DNA of 64,000 nt from Hemileia vastatrix (Eukaryota > Basidiomycota > Pucciniomycetes > Pucciniales > Zaghouaniaceae): contig JASXTE010000012.1 in the NCBI GenBank assembly GCA_030280995.1, forward strand, positions 9,652,001-9,716,000, in the 5' to 3' direction. Below the pieces are notes generated by a model. It saw only the letters and a list, made by a program, of their open reading frames with translations. It had not been told where the DNA came from and did no database searches. The position numbers and the translations under genes were made by a program. Below are positions 23,506 to 37,034 of the stretch, one piece after another (the first letter of the stretch is position 1; the number at the start of each line of letters is the position of its first letter).

Positions 23506-24134
23506 TTACTTTTAACCTTTTCAAAAATAGCTATATCATGAGATTCTGATAACACTATTTGTCTTTACTGGACTCTAAAATACTGAAATTTTGAAATTAC
23601 AGATGATAAAATAATACTGACACCTGTGCAAAAATACTCATCACCAACATACTTTTAGCACCTCATCACCAATTGGCATTTCTAAATAGAGCTAAGTCAA
23701 CAAAACTCTATATCTTTTTGGAAAATTTCGGCAATACGCTTGCCTGAATTTCATTGAAGTAAGGGGTGAAAATCACCAAAATTTAATATAATTACATAAA
23801 TCATTAAATAAATAAATAAGATAAGTTATTTAACTATTTTTAAAGTAATGAAAATTCCTCAAGCAAAAATGCAGATCAAGTATAGAAACTAAGTTTGGGA
23901 CTTTCCACAGGTATAGAATAGAGGAACCCCATGGAACAATTTAATGTTGTCATGATTACCCTTTATACAACTCAAGGTCTTTAGCCCATTACTTTAGTTT
24001 AGTAAATTGAAATTTCAGAGTTATTTATTAAAAGTTTATGAAATGATAAAAAAAATATTTGGAAACTCTACAAATCCCCATACTTTCTTGATCTACCTAA
24101 AGTTTTATCAAAATTTTATTAGCATTTAATCCAA

Positions 24135-24800
24135 TAGTGGCTTTGACTTTGGAATGAACACTGCCTGTAACATGTCCAGATGAAGAGGGGGCTGACTTGA
24201 TCTGTAGGTGAGCTGAAATGGAAGCAGAAATCTAGGCAGCCACATTAGTGCTAACTTCAGCAGATATGTGATACTGAATCGAAACATGAGAAGCAACATG
24301 GATAGCTACAGTTAAGCAGTTGAATTGAGTGAAAACTTTATGATTATTAGCAGCAGCATCAAGGCCTGAAACACCACTTGCAGTAATACTTGAATCACAA
24401 TCATGTCCATCAGCAGCATCCAGCTTGAGTTGAGCAGCAACTTGGATTCAAAACTGAGAAGAAAAAGTGATAATACCCTGAGAATTTACATGAGCATCAA
24501 GCATAAAAGTCAATTTTGTGCTAATTTTGGAAGAGATATGATATTTGTCATCAATTTGCAAGGCAGCTTTTGTGGAAATAGAAGTACACTGGCTTTGATT
24601 GAGGACTTAGTGAACTTGGGCAGCAACAACACTTGCAGAAATACTTGCACAAAAATCATGTCCAGAAGTGGAATTTAGCTTGAGTTCAGAAGCAACTTTG
24701 ATTCCCAAATCAGCAGCTAGCATAAAAAGGGCTTGAGTATTAACATGAGTAGCAATACCCACTGCAGGCAGCTTTGCTGCCTGGATGGAGTTTCTAAGGA
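24135..24800 (-). pseudogene. Coding-like tandem-repeat fragment inside the Harbinger copy
   Basis: On the minus strand a largely open frame encodes two related units offset by 255 bp (85 codons). Compare ASELKLNSTSGHDFCASISA with AAQLKLDAADGHDCDSSITA. Three in-frame stops interrupt it. The other Harbinger copy has no such sequence between the same flanks. It may be a captured fragment of a host gene with an 85-aa repeat. The family is not recognised. Confidence 0.5.
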
Positions 24801-25591
24801 AAGAGGAGGGGGACAGGTGGAGGTGGGAGAGGGAAATAGTATCTCAGCCAGTCAGCTTTGCTGACTGGCAGGGGGGGGTTAGAAGCGAGTGAGGTGGAGG
24901 ATAGGTGGGGGGCACAAAATACCTCAGTCAGGCAGGGGGGAGAGGTGGGGGGCATAAAAAAACTTTGAGGACACCAAGAAGGGGAGGAAGGGGAGATGAA
25001 GCAGCCAAGGAGAGGGGTAAGGGGGATGATGGAGGGGAAAAAAAGAGAAGAAAGAAAAAAAATTAGTCTAAACTTCAAAACCAAAAAAAGCACTTACAGG
25101 ACAAAATAAAAGAAAGAAAATAAGAATTAGTAAATAGAAAAATAAAAGTGAAAACAATGACTTGCTTGGAGAGATGAGTTGAGAAAAAGATAGACTTCCC
25201 ATTCTTTGAGTGATGTTTGAGGATATGAGGGATGGAAGAAAAAAAGAATGATGGAAAAATTATGCAATAGCTGAAGATATGTGATTTCATTTTGAGGTGG
25301 TGAATTGAGAGCAGGGAAGGCATGGCTCTTATATGGTATAAAAATGTAAATTATTAATAATTTTTTGACTTATAAAGTGTTATTCTTCAAATTGCTGTCT
25401 ATGAATGGGGTGATGCTGACAAATCAGTGAAACAAGATTTTATGGTGAAGTCAGCACTTTTGTTTGAGAAAGTGTGAATTTGAGTGAAATAAGTGACTTA
25501 TTTCATATCAAAATCCACCAGTTTTGGGGCTAGTGTGTTTTGGAAATATGCACTTAAATAAGTGTGAATTTTCCAGAACTGAAACCCCCTA

Positions 25592-26272
25592 TTTTGTTTG
25601 AGCTGTGTGATATGTTTGGTTTGTTTGGCTTTAGGTGCCCAACCATCATCAAAATATGCACCTTCAAGTAAAATTCTAAACTCATCTTCCAAAAGAAAAT
25701 TTAAATCAGTATCAAAGAATCTTAATCATATATAATTTTACTTACCAGTAAATACTTAAAAAACAGGACTATAGTAAGAAATTTTTGAAAAAAAAATTCT
25801 CATTAAAAATTACTTTAGCTTGGATGCACTTTTTGTGTTTTTTTTGTCAAATTAAGTTGTTAGATTAATTCATTTGAGATTGTGACTCTTGAACCTTCTA
25901 CCCCCTGCTGCTTCAACCATCATGCATTGTAACTCATCTTGATACAAATTTGAATGAATTTTCAAGAAATTACAGATGAACTGATGATGTTCCTCTTCAT
26001 ATTCGAAAATGAACCACCCTGCTTGAGAAATGTGTATCTGAATTTGGTTGATTGGTAGAATTTTAGCCACCCATGTAGAGAATTGGCATGAATTGAGGTG
26101 AGATATTTTTCATTGATTTACTCTAAATATTTGTCTTTCAAGGCTTCCATTACATCTGCCACCACCATCAGATTATGATCATATTTTCCAAAAGGTATAA
26201 TTCAGTGTCACTATTGATTCCAAACTGGAAAAAATATCAAGAAAAACAAACAAACAAAAACTTACAAGACAA
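25592..26272 (-). pseudogene. Short coding-like fragments of unknown origin
   Basis: Minus-strand fragments read as plausible protein: FGKYDHNLMVVADVMEALKD near 26190, a 66-codon stretch at 26070-25870 (QAGWFIFEYEEEHHQFICNF), and FRILLEGAYFDDGWAPKAK at about 25680-25620. Stops and possible introns separate them. They could be exons of a decayed host or transposon gene. Low confidence. Confidence 0.3.
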
Positions 26273-26275
26273 GTG

Positions 26276-26458
<183 letters not shown>

Positions 26459-27241
26459 AAAAGGGTCCTGATTGTCTAGAATGTTTTCAACGGAGGTCCA
26501 ATGGCAATTTAAGGTAGATTTTGGGATTTCAAGGTCAGAGTACGTATAATTTATCTTTTATTTGCTTTACTCAATTTGAAAAGGTAAAATTTTATAGATA
26601 TTATTATAAATAATGATTTAGAATTACATGTAAGTAAATACTAAAAATAATAAGTAGTAATAAATATATGTTTGTAATAATGGTTTTAATAAAATAATAA
26701 GTAAGGGATAATCAAAACAACCAGAAAAGGGAAGCCTTATATAGGCAAAAGAGAGACAAAGAACGGAGGTAAAAAATCATATATACACAAGTATGAGAGA
26801 AGAAAAAGAATATTACAGAAAAATATTTTCAAATAATAAGGTTGATCTAGAAAGAATGTGTTAAAAATGTGTATTTACTGTATATGTCAGAAATAAATAG
26901 GTTTATTTAAAATTACTGTAAGTGTCATTTTTAATTAAGTAATTTGAATTTCTTGTATATATTTATTTTTATTTCAATATTAAATTTTATTTTAATATTA
27001 ATATTTATTTCTCTTAAACTGTCATTGAGCACAGTGTTAGGAAATAAAAATATAAGGGACATTTGATATTAATTTGAATTATTTACTAACTTTACTGTTT
27101 TGTAACTAGTTAATTTATTACAAGTAAATTTAAAGTAAATATATTATAATTAATAATAATATATAAGAAGTAAAAAGGTGCGGCTTCATCCCAGTAAATA
27201 ATTAATTGTTTTACTGGGTAAGTCTAGCAGCCTGGCTGACA
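26459..27241 (-). repeat. 3' LTR of copy I-b
   Basis: It matches 34264-35061 closely (GGGTCCTGATTGTCTAGAA... to ...CCTGGCTGACA). Its outer terminus is replaced by or merged with the GT microsatellite. The inner side is followed by CTCCCTCACTCT, the same sequence as inside copy I-c. Confidence 0.85.
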
Positions 27242-27299
27242 CTCCCTCACTCTAAAAAAACAATAAAAAAATGCTATGATTTTTTCTTTTTATATTTAT

Positions 27300-30200
27300 T
27301 TGGCAGAGTAGGGAGATTAGATATCTCTTTCCCAGGTATCCAAGAATCATATTCTGAAGATTTATTCTAGAATCTCAATAAGAATTCAGTACATTTTTCA
27401 GAAGTAACTATTCTGTCATTTAGAATCTTATCAATTTCTGCTGTCTCAGTGATTTCATTAGGGCTCTTCTTTGGTCTTTCCCTCCTTTTGGGAAATAAAT
27501 CACTACTGGATGTGTAAGGTTCTAAAAGAGATATTGGAAAAACAGGATGTTTTCTGTCATATGGAAAATACAAGATAACTTCAACTGCATTATCACCAAC
27601 CATTCTTCTGACAACAAATGGACCTACAAATGGGTCTTTCAATTTGTTATTTCCTTGTAAATTGAAGAGGACTGTAGAAATCAGTACTTCATCACCCTTT
27701 TTAAAAGTGTATTTATTATGTGATTTGTCCCATCTCTTCTTCTCATATTCAAAGGATTAATCAATACATTTTTGAGCATTACTTCTGCAAAGTTGTTGAA
27801 TTTGAAGAAAAGATTTTACACCAGGATGTAAATCTAATTTAGGTATTTTGTTTTGGAGAATTTGGGCTGGAGTATTTGGAACATATCCAAGCCAGAGCTC
27901 AGAAGGCTTTCTTTGAGTAACAGAGTGAACAGTGCTATTATAATCAAATTCCAAACTAGGAAGTAAGGTAACCCAATCATGAGTAGATATGTCATTGTCT
28001 TTGTACTAAAGGCCAAAGGCACAATAGCTTCTTATCATGTCTTCTAAGGTCTGAATCATCCTTTCAGCTAATCCATAAGTTTGGGGGTGATGGGTAGTAG
28101 AAAGTTTCAGATCACAACCACAAACATCCATCAGAGACATCCAAAATCCAGAAGTAAATTTAGGGTCTCTGTCAGAGATTATGGCCTTAGGAAAGCCAGC
28201 AGTATTAAACATATGAGACCACCACAAGAAAGTTAATTCTTTAGTGGAGACATCCTTGTGGTTAGGGATAAATTTACACATTTTTGTGAATCTGTCCACA
28301 ATAACCCAACAAGAGTTATAACTGTCCTTCCCAGAGATGGGTAATCCTGTTAAAAAGTCCATGTTTATCATCTGCCATGGTGCATCAGGAGGTTAAATAT
28401 GTTTCATTAATCCAGCTCTGTTACCAGTCAATCTTTTTGATTTTTGGAAAGAATCACAGGATTCAACATATAGTTTGGTGTCTTCAGACATATTAACCCA
28501 CCAAGAAGTGTTTTTAATTCTGATCATTGTTTTTTCAGGATCAAAATTTCCAGCCAATATGTCATCATGAACAATTTTCAAGATGATCTCTTTCATAGGA
28601 GGAATAACAATAGAATTACACATCTTTCTTCTATAATATAGATATCCTTCATCAATTGAAAATTTACCTTTCTCAAAAGCCTTCTCGTACTTTAGTGTAA
28701 GGGTTTTAATTAATGCTTTTATTGAAGCATTCTTTGGATCATTTAATATGGTACATAACTTTTATTAGTCAGTGTCCATATCATATGAATCCAGAATAAG
28801 CTGTAATAGCTCTTCCCCCATATCAACCACATATATTGCATGAATATGAATAATTTCATCTTCAGGAACATATGCAGGATTTGAGTCATTTGGCAAAGGC
28901 AATCTTGATAACATATCCACATTTGAGTGAACAATACCAGCCCTATGAATTATTTTCATTCTCCCTCTGTATTCTTGAACAGCCAGCTGCCATCTGAACA
29001 TATTTCTGTTAGGTGTTTTCAAGTTTAAGAGAGATTTAACATCACTGCAGTCAGTGAAAAGTTTAAATTTCTGGTCATCCAGATAATAATGTAGCTTCTC
29101 TAGAGCCCACACTACTGCTAAACACTCTAGTTGAGTGGCACCATATTTCAATTCACCATTTTTCAAGGTTCTTGAAACATAACAAATTACTATTTCTGAT
29201 ACTTTATCATTCATCACTTATTTTTGATGGAGGGCAGCACCAAGACCAATAAAACTTGCATCAGTGTATAAAACAAATGATTGGTTAAAGTCAGGTAAAG
29301 TAATAATTGGTGCTGACAATAAACAATGTTTCATAGTGTCAAAAGCTCTTTGTCTTTCACTGTTCCAGACAAAAGCAACATCTTTCCTAGTCAATTGGGT
29401 AGGGGGTAATGCTATGACTTGGTAATTTTTAATATACTGTCTATAGTATCCACACATTCCCAAAAAACTCTGGAGCTCTCTAAACGTGGTAGGAGCCTTC
29501 ACCTGTTGTATGGCTGCCACTTTGTATTGGTCAACACATATCTGTAAACCTGAGACAACATGACCAAGCACTTTTAAGGAATGAAAACCAAATTTTCATT
29601 TCTTCAAAGCAAGTGTCATATTTATCTCATCCATCTTATAGAACACTTTACACAGGTGGTTAAGATGGTCCTCAAATTTTTTTGAGAATATGATGATATC
29701 ATCAATGTAAAACATCAGCCATCCTTCAATTAATTCTTGATGGAATGTGTTATCCATAACCTTTTGGAAAACTGAAGAGGAATTTTGGGGGCCAAATGGC
29801 ATCCTAACATACTTATAAATACCCATATGAGTGGCAATCATCAGAAAATTCTGAGAATTCATCTCAACAGGTACCTGGTGATATCCCTTATTACCATCCA
29901 AACAGCTGATATATTTAGCACCTTGTAAGGTAGCATGTATAGAGCTAACTCTGGGTAAAGGATAGATATCATCAACAGTATAAGTGTTAATTCTCTATAA
30001 TAACCACATAACCTGGATTTATCTCTCTCATAAAAAATTAGGACAGGTGAGATAACACAATGTTTAGGTGTTTCAACTAACTTTTCAATAATATTCATTT
30101 TTAAAAGGGTAGAGATATTGTCTTCAATATCTTTTCTCTTTGTGGGAGAAGTAGGATAAGGCTTCTTCTTTAAACTAGGTGGTATTTCAGTTAATGGTAA

Positions 30201-33200
30201 AGATAATTAGAGCTTCATTTATTCTTTTACCAATCCTAATTCATGTCACTCATGAGTAAAAGCCATAGGAAAAGATTTTATCAATTGAATGATAGAATCT
30301 TTTTCCTCACCAGAAAGTTTCTCTCCAAAAAAAGCAGTGTCAATTTCATACAGAAGGGAAAGCATTTCTTTTGTAGATCTCCCTTTATATTGAACTGCAG
30401 AATGACATGTGTTCAATCCTGGTGTTAATAATTTTTTGGGGGAGGAAATTTTAAATTTTCTCTTCCGATTCATCCCTATTGTGAAGCATTGGTTTGAAGG
30501 ATCCAATTTTATGCCATATTTGGTTAAAATATCATTTCCCACAATGAGGCAACTGCTTAAGTTATTAATTTTCATGACAACAAAATCACATATAGCTCTT
30601 ACAAAACCATGGTTATATTTGAAAAATACTGTGGCTTTGTATTTACCAATGAGGGACAAAACAGAGCCATAACCTCTCCAATTCTCAGAAATGATAGGCA
30701 TAAGTTTTGATTCATAATCTTGGTCCACTGAAGCAAGTGCTTTTTCAGATACTACACTTCCTCCAGCTCCAGAATCTAAGAAAACATCAATGTTGTTTCA
30801 ATTGATCAATAGTGGTGCCTTGAGAGGGGCAATAATAATTGAGCTGTCCTCAAGGTTTTTAATGATCTCAGCATCCTCTACTGTAGATAAATCATTATTC
30901 CAAATGTTAATATTATTTAAATAATGAATATCCTCTTCCGGTATTAAAATTTCCTGGTGAGATTCATATGAAATATTGCTGGCATAATCACTTGAAGTAT
31001 CATCCAGTTCTATTGTGTAATCAGCATGTTTCTCTGTTTGTTCAACAAGATTTATCTTCTTGTCACAACATGGCCTTTCTGCCGAGGCTCTCTGCATTTG
31101 AAGAAAGTGTTTGTTGCATACTTTTTGGTTGCAACAGGGGAAGAAGTTTTACCAACCTTTTACAGAGGTTTTGTTGGTAATTAGAGGTTTTCTCCAATGA
31201 AGTTCTGGGAATGAATCTTCTAGTATCATAATTGTTGTTCAAAAGGATCTCATTACAAGTATTAACGAAAGAAGAAGGTTCTCTTGAGAACTCAGTCCTA
31301 GCAACTATTAAGTCTCTCAGAGACATAGGTAGTATATAGAGGATCCTGTCCTTCCATAACTCAAACTCCATCTTTGGTTCCATTGACCTCAAGATTTTCA
31401 CAAGTTTCATCAGAAACTCAATAGGTTTTTCAGTAGAAGAGCTATATCTAGTTTCTTCATACTACCTTTGTTGAGCTTTCCTAAACTTGGAACCACCAAA
31501 TTGTGCTTTAATTAATTTTTTCTAATCTTCCCATGAGTAGTCATTTTTATCCAAGAGAACAGATTTATACCACATTAGGGCCACATTGGTAAATAAAGAA
31601 GTTAATTTTGACACGATTTCCTCATCTGGGAGTTTATAAGAATTCTTTAAATTATTAATCCTGCAAATGAACTGCTGCCAATCAGATGAAGAATCACCAT
31701 AAAATGTTGGATAATGGTCAAGTTTTGGCCAATTCATTTAATTTGAAGTAGTCTCCTTATTAAAAGCTTGTTTCTGAGTGAGAAGGAGCTGTAACTTCTC
31801 TAATTGGGTAGTAATCTCATTGTTTAGTCTTTCTGTAGATGATCCAGGTACATCATCAAGTTTTGATGGAAACTCAGTGACATCTTCAGGCATTTCTGAC
31901 ACTAATTTTACTTTAGATGAACTAGGTACATGTAAAATTTGGGTATCCTAGACTACAGGTTCTTTCAAAGGAATGTCAGAAAACTTTTGATCATGTAAAA
32001 ATGAATTCAATTTTTCTTCAATGGTTGTTAATCTAGTACTCACTGCTGGAATACTAGATAAACTCTTATTGATGGTTGCAAAAGATAACTGATTCTTATT
32101 TTGTAAAGATGAATAATTGTTACTCAATCATTCTAAGTTCATCTTATGTCCTTATAGCTCCTGGCAACAGATGGACACATTATCTTTTAATTTAGACAGA
32201 TCATTCTTGATATTTTGCCATAAAGCAACTTTCTTTTCATGGGTCACTTTGTAATGAAACAAATCATCAAAGACTCTCTGTAACTCACTCCTCAATGCTT
32301 GGTAACCCTGTTCAGTTAACAAACTCTTATATTTCTGAGTTAATTGCATGTTGTTCATTATATTATTTTGTTTAGCAATAATATCCCTCAAATATTCATC
32401 ATTAATGTTAGCTACATCTGGAGTATTTCTCAATAGGGAAACAGAATAACTTTCCAGATTCTCATAAAACTCAGGATCAAGTGTCTCATCAATAATAGCC
32501 ATATCCGGATTTATCATTGAAGTAACAATCAAAAACAAAGGATTAGATACATTAGAATATTGAGCAATTTGTCTACTACTCTCAGCCTCTACTGGTCTCA
32601 CAGTCTCATCTCCTCTTCCAGAATTACCTGAAGGACCTGAATCAGTAAAAAGAAATGGTACTTGAGATTAAATAGAGGGGCTTACCATGGCTTGGGCGAG
32701 AATTGGATGTGATTTTTTTTTCTCTTTCTTCCTCCTTGATAGCGATGAGGAGGTGTGGGGCTGAACTGATTGGTTATTGAAGTACCTGCCTAAGGTACTT
32801 GTTGCTGTTGTTGTTGGAACAAATAATCCCACTGGGTGTTCAGCCAATCCCACTGCCACTTTTAGACTTCCACCTTTTCTTGTTGCTGGGGGGCCAATTG
32901 TGGAAGGGCTCTTGGGGGAGGAGGATGTTTTCTCTTTTCTTGAAGGAAGAACTCTAATTTTCTTACCTTGTCTTCTAGAGAGTCTGTTTTTGACCTCAAA
33001 CCCTTGATGTGAGTAAAGAGATTTTTGACTTGCTGATTCAAGGGAATCTTTTTTATTTTGAAGCCTTTTGGATGCACTTCTGGGGGGTTGATAGAAGGCT
33101 TTTTTTTCTTGAGCAGTTGTCTCCACTAATATCTCCATCACCTGCATTTTCACATCCTGATTGGTCCAGTAATTGATTAATTTGAGCCAGTTTTGTAGTC

Positions 33201-33286
33201 AAAGGAGAACTTACAGAAGAAGCTTTATCATAATCAATTAAATCCAGTTCCTCATCTTGGCCAGCATAAGCACCTTTATGAGTCAT
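27300..33286 (-). pseudogene. Broken gag-pol of copy I-b
   Basis: From ATG 33286, recognisable pieces run in family order: gag N-terminus; coiled coil 32601-32152; capsid 31737-31063; protease/RT junction 30728-30246; reverse transcriptase 30098-29596; RT/RNase H 29571-28765; integrase zinc region 28623-28393; core 28371-27757; chromodomain-like end 27642-27300. At least a dozen stops or frameshifts occur. The YIDD aspartates survive but the preceding residue has changed (FYIDDI). No functional product is expected. The alternate-frame protein survives as a fragment at 33077-32862. Just downstream its KWQWDW motif is still readable after one stop. Confidence 0.9.
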
Positions 33287-34257
33287 ATTTGTAATTAACC
33301 TGAACTGAGAGAAAGAAATATTAAAATTAAATCTGTTATTATTTTTACTTTATTTAAAGAAAAATAAGAGAAAAAAAAATTTTTTTATATAAGTAATTAT
33401 CAGGATTTGGTAATCAACTGGATTAATTAAAATATAATGTTTTTCAGGACAAAAAAATAAACTGAAATAATAATCACAATTTTTATTAATTAAAATAATT
33501 TTATAACCAGCATTAGAATAAATCAACTGAAATAATAAAATAATTTAATAATTAGTAATGTATATGTTGATAATTATCAGGACTAAAAGTCAACTGAAGA
33601 ATTTAAATACCAGGACTTAATGTCAACTGAGAATATTTTTAATTACCAGGACTCAATGTCAACTGAAATAATTTAATTACCAGGAATTATTGTAAACTGA
33701 AATAATTCTAATATAATCAATTCAATTATTTTTAAATATTATTATTTTTCTTCCAGGACGATTTTTCAACTGAAGCAATAATTTAATTTCTTAATTATCA
33801 GGACAGAGGTCAGCTGAAATAATTAAAATAATAATATATTATAATTAATTTAATTTATATTACTTCTATGACTAAAAACAATATTGCTCTATCTTGGTCA
33901 ACTAGGGAAAAAAATTATTTATTTACCAGGCACCTCCCCCTTTAAAATGAGCAAGTTAATGCCACTTACAGAGTTCTGAGAAAAAAAAATATACATAGAC
34001 AACGAAATGTGCAAAGTGACCCACAAATAATAATTAATATAATTACCACAATTAAATAGGACTATTTCCAATATATGAGCCTAAGTTTTGGAGCACGGTT
34101 CAATTCCCGGTTGCAGAAAAAAAATAAGTCACATGGTTGATGACATTCATTGTTTTTGTCATCCACTTGTCCTTATTGGTACCTCGACGTTGATTGTCCC
34201 TTGATTGCCAGCTTCAAGATAATAATGCATGGTCGAAGATTCGGAAAGGGCCTCAAG

Positions 34258-35061
34258 TTTTGAAGGGTCCTGATGGTCTAGAAGATTTTTAAAGGAGGTC
34301 CAGCGGGGGTGTTAGGTGGATTTTGGGATTTTAAGGTCAGAGTACATATAATTTATCTTTTATATGCTTTACTCAATTTAAAGAGGTAAAATTTTATAGA
34401 TATTATTATAATTAATGATTTAGAATTACCTGTAAGTAAATACTAAAAACAATAAGTATTAATAAATATATGTTTGTAATAATGGTTTTAATAAAATAAT
34501 AAGTAAGTTAAGGATGATCAAAACAACCAGAAAAAGGAGGCCTTATATAGGCAAAAGAGAGACAAAGCACAGAGGTAAAAAATCCTATATACAGGAGTAT
34601 GAGAGAAGAAAAAGAATATTCCAGAAAAATATTTTCAAACAATAAGGTTGTTCTAGAAAGAATGTGTTAAAAATGTGTATTTACTGTATATGTCAGAAAT
34701 AAATAGGTTTATTTAATAATTACTGTAAGTGTCATTTTTAAATAAGTAATTTGAATTTCTTGTATATATTTATTTTTCTTTTAATTTTTTTTTTTCAATA
34801 TTAAATTTTATTTTAATATTAATATTTGTTTCTCTTATCCTGTCATTGAGCACAGTGTTAGGAAATAAAAATATAAGGGACATTTAATATTAATTTAAAT
34901 TATTTACTAACTTTACTGTTTTGTAACTAGTTAATTTATTACGAGTAATTTAAAGTAAATATTTTATAATTAATAATAATATATAAGAAATAAAAAGGTG
35001 TGGCTTCATCCTAGTAAATAATTAATTATTGTACTGGGTAAGTCTAGCAGTCTGGCTGACA
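34258..35061 (-). repeat. 5' LTR of copy I-b
   Basis: Ends ...CTGGCTGACA at 35061. The inner end (TTTTGAAGGG) departs from the family's TGTCAAGG. Minus-strand TATATAAGG promoter box near 34545. Confidence 0.8.
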
Positions 35062-35380
35062 GAGAGAAAGAGAGAGTCTTAGGAGACAGAATGAGGCCAG
35101 TGCAAATGAAGAAAAAGATAATTCTAAGCAAGAAAAACAATACAAAAAATAAATAAATAAATAAATAAAAGAACAAAAGAAAAAAGTACAACAAGTGAGG
35201 GCAAGCAGTGAGGAGGAAAGAGAGAGAGAGAGAGATTTAGGAGACAAAATGAGGCCAATGGAAAATAAGAAAAAAAAATGGTGATGAGAAAAAGGTAGGA
35301 ATGACAACAATAGGAAGATCATTATTGACATGTCTGTACATAAATCTTCTTTTTTTTCTTTTTCTTTTTTTTTCATCACT
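35062..35380. repeat. Duplicated GA-rich repeat block
   Basis: Two related units (35066-35115 and 35226-35275) share TTAGGAGACAnAATGAGGCCA. A third partial unit lies left of copy I-b (26264-26290). The reverse complement occurs at 22300-22640. It appears to be a dispersed repeat that copy I-b inserted into. Confidence 0.55.
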
Positions 35381-35385
35381 GAATA

Positions 35386-36188
35386 TGTCAAGGTGGACTT
35401 TAATGTCTAGAAGAATTTCGAGGTATTCCATGGATGGCAACAATGGATTCAAAGGACTCAAAATAATGTACATATTTCTCTTATAGATTTAAGATTTATT
35501 ACTCAATAACTAGAGGTAAGAATTTTTATTATTATTATGATTATTGATTCAGAACTACAAGATGTAAGTACTAAGCCAGTAATAAATAGTAATAAATTTT
35601 TAATAGTAATAATAGTTTGTAAAAATTGTAAGTAAAAAAGGAATGTCTTGAAAGTACAAAAAGAGAGGGCCTTTATAGGCAAAGATGTGAGAAATAAAAT
35701 ACAGAGTTAACACCACCTAATACAAGGGTGTGAGAAAAAAGAAGCTAAATAAGGAGTGTATATGAAATAATAATAGTTATACTAAATAGTGTGTAAATAA
35801 AAAATATTATTTTATTTGAAATAAAAATCTGAAACCCTTGGTCCATCACATTTAGTACAAGAACATTTGATTTAAAATATTGAGTCAACAAAATCTAAAT
35901 AAATGAATTTGAAAAGTTTTCTTCTTTTTATATTTTTATATTTTTTAATACTAATTTTATTCCCTCTCATTTGTATTATTGAGCACGGTGTTTGGGAGTA
36001 AAATGTATGTGACAGTTACTTATTTCTTATTAATTATTTACATTACTTATTTTACTTAGCTAGTTAGTTGTAATTAATAAATAAGTAGTTTTTAAATAAT
36101 TAATTATTAATAAGGATTAAAAGGCGTGGTTTCATCTCAGTAAGATAATAAATTATTTTACTGGGTAAGTCTAGTAGCCTGTCTGACA
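35386..36188 (-). repeat. LTR1 of locus I-c
   Basis: The LTR is 803 bp, TGTCAAGGTGGAC...CTGTCTGACA, preceded by target duplication GAATA. Very similar to LTR2, with scattered substitutions and one 8-bp length difference in a TATATTTTT run. Confidence 0.92.
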
Positions 36189-36192
36189 CTAT
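36189..36192. other. 4-bp LTR-LTR joint (CTAT)
   Basis: CT equals the two bases just outside LTR2 on its PPT side (37004-37005), and AT equals the two bases between LTR3 and the primer-binding site (43118-43119). A joint of 2+2 bases is what end-joining of unprocessed linear cDNA makes in a 2-LTR circle. Confidence 0.75.
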
Positions 36193-37003
36193 TGTCAAGG
36201 TGAAATTTAATGTCTAGAAGAATTTCCAGGTATTCCAAAGATGGTAACAATGGATTCAAGGGACTCGAAATAATGTACGTATTTCTCTTATAGATTTAAG
36301 ATTTATTACTCAATAACTAGAGGTAAGAATTTTTATTATTATTATGATTATTGATTCAGAACTACAAGATGTAAGTACTAAGCCAGTAATAAATAGTAAT
36401 AAATTTTTAATAGTAATAATAGTTTGTAAAAATTGTAAGTAAAAAAAGAATGTCTTGAAAGTACAAAAAGAGAGGGCCTTTATTGGCAAAGATGTGAGAA
36501 ATAAAATATGGAGTTAACACCACCTAATAAAAGGGTGTGAGAAAAAAGAAGCTAAATAAGGAGTGTATATGAAATAATAAGAGTTATACTAAATAGTGTG
36601 TAAATAAAAAATATTATTTTATTTGAAATAAAAATCTGAAACCCTTGGTCCATCACATTTAGTACAAGAACATTTGATTTAAAATATTGAGTCAACAAAA
36701 TCTAAATAAAGGAATTTGAAAAGTTTTCTTCTTTTTATATTTTTATATTTTTATATTTTTTAATACTAATTTTATTCCTTCTCATCTGTATTATTGAGCA
36801 CAGTGTTTGGGAGTAAAATGTATGTGACAGTTACTTATTTCTTATTAATTATTTAAATTACTTATTGTACTTAGCTATTTAGTTGTAAGTAATGCATAAG
36901 TAGTTTGTAAATAATTAATTATTAATAAGGATTAAAAGGCGTGGCTTCATCTCAGTAAGATTATTAATTATTTTACTGGGTAAGTCTAGTAGCCTGTCTG
37001 ACA
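36193..37003 (-). repeat. LTR2 of locus I-c (adjacent to internal 3' end)
   Basis: The LTR is 811 bp, TGTCAAGGTGAAA...CTGTCTGACA, followed by CTCCCTCACTCT and the end of pol. Confidence 0.92.
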
Positions 37004-37034
37004 CTCCCTCACTCTAAAAAAAAAAAAAAAAATG

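Larger units (their letters stand above)
22701..25589. mobile_element. PIF/Harbinger-like element, decayed non-autonomous copy
   Basis: Ends GGGGGTGTCAGTTCTGG and (degenerate) CCAGAACTGAAACCCCC are inverted repeats flanked by TA on both sides. The first 300 bp, ORF1 remnants, a segment near 23730-24110, and the right arm 25090-25589 match the Harbinger copy at 55327-60642. The transposase gene is missing: the sequence jumps from the equivalent of about 58930 to about 60310. An unrelated coding-like insert occupies 24135-24800. Confidence 0.85.
26459..35061 (-). mobile_element. Ty3/gypsy retrotransposon, family I copy b (broken)
   Basis: The element comprises LTRs at about 26459-27241 and 34258-35061, a family I leader with the CAGGAC/GTCAACTG repeat, and a decayed gag-pol. 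It sits within a GA-rich stretch, so the target duplication (GAGAG on the right) cannot be verified against the GA microsatellite on the left. Confidence 0.9.

Noticed and set aside
36189..36192. LTR1-LTR2 tandem explained by two separate insertions
   Set aside because: Two independent insertions would each leave their own 5-bp duplication. There is only one duplication (GAATA), around the outer pair, and the 4-bp joint matches internal flanking bases exactly.
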